Positions 24,901-31,916 of a stretch of 39,538 nucleotides of DNA are shown here, piece after piece. The notes beneath the pieces were generated by a model that was not told the origin of the DNA, did no database searches, and saw only the letters and a list, made by a program, of their open reading frames with translations. Source of the DNA: Alphaproteobacteria bacterium UBA6149 (GTDB taxonomy: Bacteria > Pseudomonadota > Alphaproteobacteria > Rickettsiales > UBA998); contig DIUV01000020.1 of the NCBI GenBank assembly GCA_002423155.1, positions 13,298 to 52,835 of the forward strand. The letters are read 5' to 3'. The position numbers and the translations under genes are program-made. Numbering within the stretch: the first letter of the stretch is position 1; each line of letters begins with the position of its first letter.

Positions 24901-25610
24901 GTTTTCTCCTTAGTTATGAATTCTTCTGCAGAGTACGAGCCGATAATTCTTCCATCGCCCATTTCCAAAATTCTATCTGCATAATTATAGATACGGTTGT
25001 CATGGGTAACAATCAGTGCCGCACGGTTGGAATTATTGGCAATATCACGCATTATTTCCATCACCGCATGACCAGTTTTAGCGTCCAAAGCTGCGGTTGG
25101 TTCATCACAAACTATAAGTTTGGGATTGTGAACAAGGGCGCGGGCAATTGCTACTCGCTGTTGTTGTCCACCAGAAAGTTGGCGTGGAAGTTTGTCTGTC
25201 TGTCCTTTCATTCCAATTTTATCAAGAATGAGGCGAGCATTTTCCGCTGCTTCTTTATTTTTCATACCAGCAGCGATAAGCGGCATAGCGGCATTTTCTG
25301 CGGCACTAAGAGCTGGTAATAAATTATATTGTTGAAAAATAAATCCGATATATTCACGACGAAACAGCACCTTTTGCTGGTCTGTAAGGTTATTTAATCG
25401 TTGGTTTAAAATATCAATTGTGCCACTACTAGCAGATAAAATCCCAGAAATAATAGAAATAAGTGTGGTTTTACCACAGCCAGAAGGTCCCACTAGCATA
25501 GTAAGTTCACCCATGCGAATTTCTGCATTTATATTATGTAGTACACGAACTTTATCATCGCCAACGGTAAAATCTTTGTTTAAGTGTTTGATGGTTACTG
25601 CTATGCTCAT
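24897..25610 (-). CDS. ABC transporter ATP-binding protein (MacB/LolD/DevA type)
   Basis: Powers the efflux pump. With ATG 25610 (237 residues) Walker A is GPSGCGKT (41-48), the Q-loop region is FIFQQYNLLP, the signature is LSGGQ (145-149), Walker B is LIVCDEP (165-171) and the switch is His203. All catalytic residues are present. I chose ATG 25610 because AGGGG from the end of the permease gene lies at ribosome-site distance; an earlier TTG at 25628 would lie inside the permease gene. It sits between the permease and adaptor genes, 1 nt after the permease stop. Confidence 0.94.
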   Translation of the reverse strand: MSIAVTIKHLNKDFTVGDDKVRVLHNINAEIRMGELTMLVGPSGCGKTTLISIISGILSASSGTIDILNQRLNNLTDQQKVLFRREYIGFIFQQYNLLPALSAAENAAMPLIAAGMKNKEAAENARLILDKIGMKGQTDKLPRQLSGGQQQRVAIARALVHNPKLIVCDEPTAALDAKTGHAVMEIMRDIANNSNRAALIVTHDNRIYNYADRILEMGDGRIIGSYSAEEFITKEKT

Positions 25611-25611
25611 A

Positions 25612-26751
25612 TCATCCCCTAAACACAATGGCAGGGTCTAAGTTAAAAACCTTGCGCAAACTAAAAATAATAGAAAACAAAATAATAATAGAGATGGCAA
25701 CAAAACTACCCGCCATTACTTGCCAATATAAAACAAAACCCTTTAATGCAGGCACATTAGCAGTTGCTTTAAAAAACAACGCCGTAAAACCAATACCCAA
25801 TCCATAACCAGCCAGACCAACAATAACCGCTTGGGTAAGAACCAACTCCAACAATTGCCGGTTAGTTACCCCAACCGCTTTCATAGCCGCGAATTGCTTT
25901 AAATTTTCTACAATAAAAATGTAAAAAGTTTGGGCAGTAATGGCCGCACCAATAACCGCACCAAGAATAATTGTAATGCCAAAATTGATCGGAATACCTG
26001 TTCGTTCCATAATATAATTGATGCTCCGCCAAGCGAATTCTTCCCTTGTTAGGGTCTGTAGGTCAGTTTGTGCGGTAATTTTAGCTTTTAGCTGCTGCAA
26101 ATCTGCGCCCGGCTTTGCCTTTACCAATATAAACGGCATTTTATTGCGTTGGGGCGGGGTTATTTCCATGGCGGTGTTATAGGAAACATACATAATAGGA
26201 AAGGTAAAAAAAGTAGGCTGTACTTCGCAAATTGCGTTCACTATTAGCCTGTGATCATTTAATTCTATATAACGCCCCAATTTCACATCTTGTTGTGACC
26301 AGGTAAAATAATAACCGTTTAAATCCATCATTGCAGTTTGTGGTTGCCTTATCGCTGCTGTATCGCCCATAATTTTTTTGGGGCATATGCCAACCAAGCT
26401 GACCTCGTCCACGCCAATTAATTGTACTTGTTGAGTTAACCCATCGGGCATCCTAATCGTTGCTAAGCCTTTGTAAAAAGGAACTGCCCATGCCACCCCT
26501 GCCACCGAACGCACATTGCTAAGCTCAATATCACGCAGTGGTTCTACTTCTTCAATATAGCGGACCCTTTTATCCATAACCCATATATCAGCTTCCGTAA
26601 CCGCATAAATTGCTCCAGCAGTACGTGCCATTAAACCAATAAAAATAGATACTTGTTGCGCCATTAGCAAAGTTGCAAAGGTAACACCAAAAATCAGCCC
26701 CAAATATTTGGCGTGATCTCCTAACAGCATTTTAATGGCAATGTTTCGCAT
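25612..26751 (-). CDS. FtsX-type ABC efflux permease (DevC-like)
   Basis: The inner-membrane subunit, 379 residues. One N-terminal helix (about 18-40) is followed by a periplasmic domain of about 200 residues and then three C-terminal helices, with the family motif AAMKAVGVTNRQLLELVLTQ before the penultimate helix pair. This is the DevC/LolC-like topology. ATG 26751 is preferred over TTG 26772 and GTG 26766, but no start has a strong ribosome site. It is the first gene of the minus-strand operon, divergent from tetR. The pump may export lipids, glycolipids or drugs; the sequence does not decide. Confidence 0.9.
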   Translation of the reverse strand: MRNIAIKMLLGDHAKYLGLIFGVTFATLLMAQQVSIFIGLMARTAGAIYAVTEADIWVMDKRVRYIEEVEPLRDIELSNVRSVAGVAWAVPFYKGLATIRMPDGLTQQVQLIGVDEVSLVGICPKKIMGDTAAIRQPQTAMMDLNGYYFTWSQQDVKLGRYIELNDHRLIVNAICEVQPTFFTFPIMYVSYNTAMEITPPQRNKMPFILVKAKPGADLQQLKAKITAQTDLQTLTREEFAWRSINYIMERTGIPINFGITIILGAVIGAAITAQTFYIFIVENLKQFAAMKAVGVTNRQLLELVLTQAVIVGLAGYGLGIGFTALFFKATANVPALKGFVLYWQVMAGSFVAISIIILFSIIFSLRKVFNLDPAIVFRG

Positions 26752-26766
26752 ATATTTGTTATTCAC

Positions 26767-26831
26767 TTGCAATTTATTATACTCACCAGTATCATAATAA
26801 CAGTATTTATAGAACCGTCAAGTATCATAAT
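26767..26831. promoter_or_regulatory. Divergent promoter region of tetR and the efflux operon, with direct repeats
   Basis: The plus strand has TTGCAA (26767-26772), 17 bp, then TATCAT (26790-26795), pointing to tetR. The minus strand has TTGACG (26821-26816) and TATGAT about 19 bp further on, pointing to the pump genes; the two -10 boxes overlap. AGTATCATAAT occurs twice, at 26788-26798 and 26821-26831, exactly 33 bp apart, or about three helical turns. One copy covers the -10 boxes. These are plausible operator sites for the TetR protein. Confidence 0.4.
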
Positions 26832-26846
26832 TACCAATAGAACAAT

Positions 26847-27470
26847 ATGGATAAAAAAATCAAACGTGGTCGCCCAGTTAACGAAGCTATGCACGCAGAA
26901 ATAATCGCGGTTGCAGCAAGGCTTTTTATGCAGCTTGGATTACAGGCAACAACAATGGAGCTCATCGCAAAAGAGCTTGGTGTTTCCAAACTTTCGCTTT
27001 ATTCTCGATTTGAGAATAAAGACGCATTATTTTCGGCGGTAATTGAGGCTAAATGTAAGGAGTATATTCCCAAGCATTATTTCGATGATTTTCACGATTA
27101 TCCAATGGAAGAAGCATTATACCGAGTGGCTTTGGGATTACTCCGCCTGCTAATCAGTGATGATGCAATAAATATGGAGCGAATGCTCATCGAACAATCA
27201 AGCCACAAACATAATCTTGCCAAGCTGTTTTATGACGCAGGTCCAGCTAGAATTAAAAATATAATCGCTGAGAATCTCCAGCAATTAAATAAGGAAAAAA
27301 AGCTTCTTATAATAGACCCTGTTTTCTCGGCACATATTTTTTGTTCATTATTAAAAGGTTCGGACATTTATTTACGTACAAGTATGAACATCCCATCCAA
27401 ACCGACAATAGCAGAAATGGATGATTACTGCCGTATGGTTGTGAAAATGTTTATCAAGGCTCATGCCTAG
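26847..27470 (+). CDS. TetR-family transcriptional regulator
   Basis: A 207-residue probable repressor. The N-terminal DNA-binding domain has IIAVAARLFMQLGLQATTMELIAKELGVSK with the recognition helix LSLYSRFENKDALF, and the C-terminal ligand domain is all-helical. The C-terminal part resembles AefR-like regulators (tetracyclin repressor C-terminal class). It is divergent from the efflux operon, which it probably represses until a pump substrate binds. The ATG has no clear ribosome site. It is followed by a MITE-like element. Confidence 0.9.
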   Translation: MDKKIKRGRPVNEAMHAEIIAVAARLFMQLGLQATTMELIAKELGVSKLSLYSRFENKDALFSAVIEAKCKEYIPKHYFDDFHDYPMEEALYRVALGLLRLLISDDAINMERMLIEQSSHKHNLAKLFYDAGPARIKNIIAENLQQLNKEKKLLIIDPVFSAHIFCSLLKGSDIYLRTSMNIPSKPTIAEMDDYCRMVVKMFIKAHA

Positions 27471-27520
27471 CACACTACCAGACACTTTTTTAACCACGCA
27501 AAATTTTTGTTATATATCAA

Positions 27521-27757
27521 CTCTACACGACAGTAAGGTTAATAAGGCTGCAATGTATTGAATAATGATGATTTTTCTGCGCTCTCGGTTGTCATCCCCG
27601 CCTTGTGCGGGGATCTTGAGCGACAAATTCAGTCCGAATTCGTGTCCTGAGATCCCCGCGCAAGGCGGGGATGATAACCGAGAGTTCAAAGCAATACCTT
27701 TAAATATTTTTATTATTCAATATATTGCAGCCTTATTAACCTTACTGTCGTGTAGAG
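27521..27757. mobile_element. MITE-like element C (237 bp) with palindromic core
   Basis: The terminal inverted repeats are 46 bp (27521-27566 and 27712-27757) and differ at one position. Their tips read CTCTACACGACAGTA. The core at 27582-27684 is a palindromic double hairpin with CTCTCGGTTGTCAT at its left edge and local stems ATCCCCGC/GCGGGGAT. It is the best preserved copy of the element family and the same type as 2531-2765. It carries no transposase, so it would need one in trans. Confidence 0.75.
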
Positions 27758-27781
27758 TGATTTCAATATATAAAATACTTA

Positions 27782-27803
27782 TTAATAGTGCCGTCGTGTA
27801 GGG
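27782..27803. repeat. Solo end of the MITE-like family
   Basis: TTAATAGTGCCGTCGTGTAGG matches the right terminal sequence of the element at 2531-2765, and lies 25 bp beyond the end of element C. No matching left end is visible on the other side of element C. It suggests an older, decayed copy next to or around the younger one. Confidence 0.5.
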
Positions 27804-27822
27804 TGGCATTATTAAAAACTTG

Positions 27823-27850
27823 TTTACATTTTTAAAAAAATGCTTAATAT
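27823..27850 (+). promoter_or_regulatory. Candidate promoter of the orphan-thiE unit
   Basis: TTTACA (27823-27828) and TAATAT (27845-27850) with a 16-bp spacer lie 36 bp upstream of the orphan gene start at 27887, directly after the repeat remnants. The -10 box is a weak match. Confidence 0.35.
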
Positions 27851-27886
27851 GCTGGCAAGTTTTTATAAATTAATAGGGGATTTATT

Positions 27887-28834
27887 ATGTCTGCTTTAAC
27901 AGAAATACGTGCAAAATCTCGCCCTGTGGGTGAAGCAAAACAAGCGATAGATTATTTATCGCAATTGTCGCTTACTTTGCACGATAAGTCTAAAAATATT
28001 GCTGAGCTGGATTCTGCCCAATTGCTGGATTTGCAAAATAAATTTGATTTGCTCGCAAAAAAACTTGGTATAAAAACTAAGACAGATAGCGCATTTAATG
28101 CTAATTCAATTAGTGCCGATAAATTCTCTTCAGTTTCCAAAATATTAAATAAGTTGTCGGTAGAATTGGCGGAAGTTACTGAAATCTACATAGATGATGG
28201 TACACATGGTCGTCATAATTCGCACCATGTTGAGGACTTAGCCAAGGCATTTTCTCAAATTGGCGAAGTTGCAGCTTCTTTGGGTAGAGATATTCCAAAA
28301 AATGTTGAACTTAATAATTGGTTGAATGAGATAATTGGTTATCAAGAAGCAATGACTGATGTGTGGAATACTCAATCGGCAACCCCCGTTTCTTATCGTG
28401 CGAGAACTCAGGATGTTCTTAATCTTTTCAAAGAATTAAGAAAAGATTTTTCCTCAGAAAAATTACAAAAAATTGGCGCATTATTAGATGTTGAGACGCC
28501 AAATAATATTGTGGTTGATGACGAGCAATTGAACGAAATTAAAGCAATTCTTAAAAAAGTTGCTCTGGATGATAAGCTCGCTCATTTAACTGACGGTAAT
28601 TCAATTAATTCGGCATTTGCTACATTAGAAGCTAGTTTTAAAGAAATTTTGCGGATAGCGGATAATAAAGTGGTTGAAATTGCTACGACTGCTAAACAGG
28701 ATGCTCAAACAGTTGCTCCCGTAACGCAAATTATGGTGGCTACTGAAGGTGATTATCATCACGAAGCTGGTATAGTTGGAATAGATCATGAAGATTTAGA
28801 TATTATGCATCATAAAAAAACTATCGCTCGTTAA
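27887..28834 (+). CDS. Orphan cytosolic helical protein upstream of thiE
   Basis: I do not recognise this 315-residue protein. It has no signal peptide or membrane segment. It is rich in Asp, Lys, Leu and Ala and reads as mostly helical. A His-rich spot (DGTHGRHNSHH) lies near residues 104-114, and another (DYHHEAGIVGIDHEDLDIMHH) near the C-terminus; the two could form metal sites, which is speculative. A strong AGGGGA ribosome site precedes the ATG. Its stop lies 3 nt before thiE, so the two are co-transcribed. Confidence 0.75.
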   Translation: MSALTEIRAKSRPVGEAKQAIDYLSQLSLTLHDKSKNIAELDSAQLLDLQNKFDLLAKKLGIKTKTDSAFNANSISADKFSSVSKILNKLSVELAEVTEIYIDDGTHGRHNSHHVEDLAKAFSQIGEVAASLGRDIPKNVELNNWLNEIIGYQEAMTDVWNTQSATPVSYRARTQDVLNLFKELRKDFSSEKLQKIGALLDVETPNNIVVDDEQLNEIKAILKKVALDDKLAHLTDGNSINSAFATLEASFKEILRIADNKVVEIATTAKQDAQTVAPVTQIMVATEGDYHHEAGIVGIDHEDLDIMHHKKTIAR

Positions 28835-28837
28835 ATC

Positions 28838-29530
28838 ATGAATTGCTTATTATATCTCATTTCTCCCCATCAGATAAATAATCTGCCAGATTTTGCGCAA
28901 CAATTAGATACGGCTTTATCTGTGGGTGGGGTTGGGGCGTTTCAATTGCGTTTGAAGTCGGATGAAATAATTGCAGGTCGGCTGACTTCACCTTCCGCTA
29001 AGCGAGATATTATCATTAACTCCGCGCAAGTTTTATTACCTATTTGCACTAAGTATAATGTAGCTTTTATATTAAATGATGATGCTGAATTAGCTAAAGA
29101 AATTGGTGCAGATGGTGTGCATTTAGGGCAAGAAGATGGCGATATTGCCAGCGCCAGAAAAATCTTGGGTGATGATGCAATAATTGGCGCAACCTGCCAT
29201 GCATCACGCCATTTAGCGATGGAAGCAGGTGAGCAAGGCGCGGATTATGTCGCGTTTGGGGCATTTTTTCCGACCAGTTCCAAAACCGCCGAAGCTTTAG
29301 CCCATTGGGGCACGCCAACTCCTGAAATTTTACAATGGTGGAGTCAAGATACGGTAATTCCCTGTGCGGCGATTGGCGGCATTACACCACAAAATTGTAC
29401 GCCATTAGTACAAGCAGGCGCCGATTTCTTGGCAGTTATTTCCTATGTCTGGCAGCATCCACAAGGAGCTGGAACGGCTGTGGCAGAATTTAATGCAGCG
29501 ATTCGTAAAGCTGGACAAAACCAGCAATAA
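28838..29530 (+). CDS. thiE: Thiamine phosphate synthase
   Basis: Joins the pyrimidine (HMP-PP) and thiazole (THZ-P) parts to give thiamine phosphate. The 230-residue TIM barrel has FQLRLKSDE near strand 2, FILNDDAELA, the signature ADGVHLGQEDGD, IIGATCHASRHL in place of the more usual SxH motif, VAFGAFFPTSSK for pyrophosphate binding, and CAAIGGITP near the end. It is slightly longer than the common form. No other thiamine genes are adjacent; the partner gene in the unit is an orphan. Confidence 0.9.
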   Translation: MNCLLYLISPHQINNLPDFAQQLDTALSVGGVGAFQLRLKSDEIIAGRLTSPSAKRDIIINSAQVLLPICTKYNVAFILNDDAELAKEIGADGVHLGQEDGDIASARKILGDDAIIGATCHASRHLAMEAGEQGADYVAFGAFFPTSSKTAEALAHWGTPTPEILQWWSQDTVIPCAAIGGITPQNCTPLVQAGADFLAVISYVWQHPQGAGTAVAEFNAAIRKAGQNQQ

Positions 29531-29609
29531 ATCATAAATTTGTCTTGTGAGGCTGCTTTCCATTACTAATTTGAGCATATAATTAACAAATAACTATAGG
29601 TGAATGTTG

Positions 29610-30971
29610 ATGAGATTTTTTGCGTTGTTGGTTGGCATGTTGTTATTATTACAAAATTCTGTTCGGGCAGCGGAAATTTCTGACGATTTAAGTGCGCGCA
29701 TCCAAAAAATGGAGGCGGAAATTGCCCAGCTAAAAAGTGAGCAAGCCGCTTTAAAAGCGAAAGCAGCGCAAAATACTGCGCAGTCGAATACTTTAACGGT
29801 GCCGTCGAATATAGAAATGGGAAAAAAATTATTAACCATAACTTCTGCTGATAAAAAATATCAATTAGCTTTGCATGGTACGGCTCATTTTGATAACCGC
29901 CAGTTTATGAATAATAATATCGCTAAGGATGAATTTATTGTCCGACGTTTGCGCCCAATTGTAGAAGCGAAAGTGGGAGATGCTTCTTTTCGTTTGATGC
30001 CCGATTTTGCAGGTTCGACTACCAAAGTAATGGATGCACATGCAGATTATAAATTAACGGATTCTATAAAATTTCGCTTCGGGAAATTTAAAACTCCTGT
30101 GAGTTTGGAGCGTTTGCAATCTCCTGCGGATATGTTTTTTATTGAACGAGGAATGCCCAGTAATTTAGCCCCGAATCGTGATATTGGGGTGATGATTTAT
30201 GGTGATATATTACCCAAACAATTGGAATATCAGTTAGGTGTTTTTAATGGTAATGCCGATTTAGCTAATAGTGATGGGGATGATGATAATAAAAAAGATA
30301 TTGCCGCGCGTCTATTTGCCTATCCTTTCCAAACCTCTGCCTTAAAAGGATTCGGAATTGGTGTCGGTGGTAGCGTGGGTGAGCGTGCTGGCTCTAAAAC
30401 TAAAACTATTTTGGGAACTTATAAAACTCCCGGTCAACAAGATTTCTTTATTTATCGCAGCGATGTTTATGCCGATGGCCAACAATGGCGGCTATATCCG
30501 CAAGCTAATTATTATTATAAAAATATTGGTTTATTAGCGGAATATGCTATTTCTAATCAAGAAGTTACGCGCGGAAGCAACCATTTGGAATTGCAAAATA
30601 ACGCGTGGCAAGTGGCAGGTTCTTATGTGCTTACGGGAGAGGATGTTAATTTTAAAGGTGGCGTTACACCGAGTGAAGAGTTTAATTTTAAAAGACTTGA
30701 TTTATATAGTGGTGAAGGAATTGGCGCATGGGAAATAACTGCACGTATTGGACAAACTAATATTGACGACCAAGCTTTCATAAATTTTGCCGATTCTAGC
30801 TTGGCGGCAAGTCAGGCGCAAACTTTTGGTGGGGGATTAAATTGGTATTTGAATGAAAACTTTAAGCTGATGGCAGATTATAATTTTACCAGTTTCGACG
30901 GTGGCGCAATTGGTGGAGCGGATCGACCAGATGAGCAGGCGTTTTTCACGCGGACACAGTTTAGATTTTAA
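29610..30971 (+). CDS. Phosphate-selective porin O/P family outer-membrane porin
   Basis: A 453-residue outer-membrane beta-barrel. The signal peptide covers about residues 1-20 (ending VRA) and is followed by a coiled-coil segment, SARIQKMEAEIAQLKSEQAA, that may trimerise. The barrel has RRLRPIVEAKVGDASFRLMPDF and FRFGKFKTPVSLERLQSP, typical of the OprO/OprP family, and ends in a C-terminal Phe (TQFRF), the barrel-assembly signal. Ion choice cannot be read from sequence. ATG 29610 is chosen because AGGTG fits it better than ATG 29604. A TATAAT lies at 29578-29583. Confidence 0.92.
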   Translation: MRFFALLVGMLLLLQNSVRAAEISDDLSARIQKMEAEIAQLKSEQAALKAKAAQNTAQSNTLTVPSNIEMGKKLLTITSADKKYQLALHGTAHFDNRQFMNNNIAKDEFIVRRLRPIVEAKVGDASFRLMPDFAGSTTKVMDAHADYKLTDSIKFRFGKFKTPVSLERLQSPADMFFIERGMPSNLAPNRDIGVMIYGDILPKQLEYQLGVFNGNADLANSDGDDDNKKDIAARLFAYPFQTSALKGFGIGVGGSVGERAGSKTKTILGTYKTPGQQDFFIYRSDVYADGQQWRLYPQANYYYKNIGLLAEYAISNQEVTRGSNHLELQNNAWQVAGSYVLTGEDVNFKGGVTPSEEFNFKRLDLYSGEGIGAWEITARIGQTNIDDQAFINFADSSLAASQAQTFGGGLNWYLNENFKLMADYNFTSFDGGAIGGADRPDEQAFFTRTQFRF

Positions 30972-30980
30972 GAGGTATTT

Positions 30981-31376
30981 ATGCTAGATATAAGATGGCA
31001 GCAGCGTTTTAGTAATTATAAAAAAGCTATTGCGCAGTTGAGTGTTTTTATGCAGCAAGCTTCATTGAATAAATTGGAAGAACAGGGGCTAATTCAAGCT
31101 TTTGAATATACTCATGAATTGGCGTGGCTAACCTTAAGTGATTTTATAAAAAACCAAGGGAACACCGAAATTTTTGGCTCAAAAGATGCCACGCGTGAGG
31201 CATTTCGTTTAAATATAATTGAGAAGGGGGAAATCTGGATGGAAATGATAAAAAGCCGCAACCTAACTTCCCATACTTATAATGAAGAGACCACCCAGAA
31301 AATATTATCTTCGATTAGAAATGATTATTATGCAGAATTTCTAGCGCTAGAAAAAAGATTGGATGATTTGCTATGA
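30981..31376 (+). CDS. hepT: HepT-like HEPN toxin (nucleotidyltransferase substrate-binding family)
   Basis: A 131-residue four-helix HEPN protein of the HI0074 type. The RNase motif RX4HXY is intact: Arg93, His98 and Tyr100 in SRNLTSHTY. In characterised HepT/MntA pairs HepT is an RNase toxin, and MntA inactivates it by AMPylating the tyrosine. An AGAGG ribosome site lies upstream. It begins 9 nt after the porin gene and overlaps mntA by 4 nt. Confidence 0.9.
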   Translation: MLDIRWQQRFSNYKKAIAQLSVFMQQASLNKLEEQGLIQAFEYTHELAWLTLSDFIKNQGNTEIFGSKDATREAFRLNIIEKGEIWMEMIKSRNLTSHTYNEETTQKILSSIRNDYYAEFLALEKRLDDLL

Positions 31377-31669
31377 AATTCGGTCTGCGCGAAGAGGTGA
31401 TTGAAAAAATCCAGCAAGTCTTGGCAAAATACCCACAAATAAACCAAGCAATTTTATACGGCTCACGCGCTAAGGGAACTTATAAAAATGGTTCCGATAT
31501 TGATATTACCTTAAAAGGTGCAGAATTGAATTTGCGGTTGTTGAGCCAAATCAGCCATGAACTAGACGATTTACTAATTCCCTATAAAATAGATTTATCT
31601 ATTTTTCATGAAATTGAAAATGCGGATTTATTAGAGCATATAGGCAGAGTTGGGGTTGAGTTTGTATGA
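31373..31669 (+). CDS. mntA: MntA-like nucleotidyltransferase antitoxin
   Basis: A 98-residue minimal nucleotidyltransferase. The catalytic motif GSX10DXD is intact, with Gly30-Ser31, Asp42 and Asp44 in YGSRAKGTYKNGSDIDI. The third acidic residue is likely Asp in KIDLSIF. By family precedent it transfers AMP to the HepT toxin. It is coupled to hepT through ATGA. Its stop codon lies inside a long hairpin (31659-31698). Confidence 0.92.
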   Translation: MKFGLREEVIEKIQQVLAKYPQINQAILYGSRAKGTYKNGSDIDITLKGAELNLRLLSQISHELDDLLIPYKIDLSIFHEIENADLLEHIGRVGVEFV

Positions 31670-31698
31670 ATTTTAAAAAATTAAAGTTCATACAAACT
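31659..31698 (+). terminator. Long hairpin overlapping the mntA stop codon
   Basis: AGTTTGTATGAA at 31659-31670 pairs with TTCATACAAACT at 31687-31698, and pairing continues inward for about six more bases to a loop of four A. No T-tract follows, so this is not a classical intrinsic terminator. It could stabilise the transcript end or act as a terminator for converging transcription. Confidence 0.55.
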
Positions 31699-31699
31699 T

Positions 31700-31899
31700 G
31701 AGCTAATTGCAAAATCATTAAATTAGTATATTACTCTCCCCATCGTCATACCGTCGAAAGACGGTATCCAGTCTCTCCACACTAACGGAAATTATTGTTT
31801 TATAGAACTTATTCTCCGTGGAAAGACTGGATACCAGCGTGCGCTGGTATGACGATTAAGGAGATTAATGTGGATGCAAAATAGTTTTGCAATTATCTC
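31700..31899. mobile_element. Inverted-repeat element D (200 bp) with palindromic core
   Basis: Outer repeats GAGCTAATTGCAAAAT (31700-31715) and 31884-31899 pair at 14 of 16 positions. The core at 31735-31863 has local hairpins ATACCGTC-GAAA-GACGGTAT (31748-31767) and ATACCAGC-GTGC-GCTGGTAT (31831-31850), and AGACTGGATACC/GGTATCCAGTCT arms outside them. The outer ends differ from elements B and C. It fills the space between the convergent mntA and ilvD genes. Confidence 0.65.
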
Positions 31900-31916
31900 A
31901 CTTACCAATAATAAAC

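Noticed and set aside
24260..24913. A 217-codon plus-strand frame opposite the adaptor gene
   Set aside because: It is antisense to a clear HlyD-type gene, rich in Ser/Thr/Asn from reverse translation, and lacks domains.
27565..27801. A 78-codon frame across the MITE-like element
   Set aside because: It consists entirely of the inverted repeats and hairpin core and has no ribosome site.
27758..27886. A TPP riboswitch ahead of the orphan-thiE unit
   Set aside because: The conserved CTGAGA and ACCTGA-type motifs are not present in this interval.
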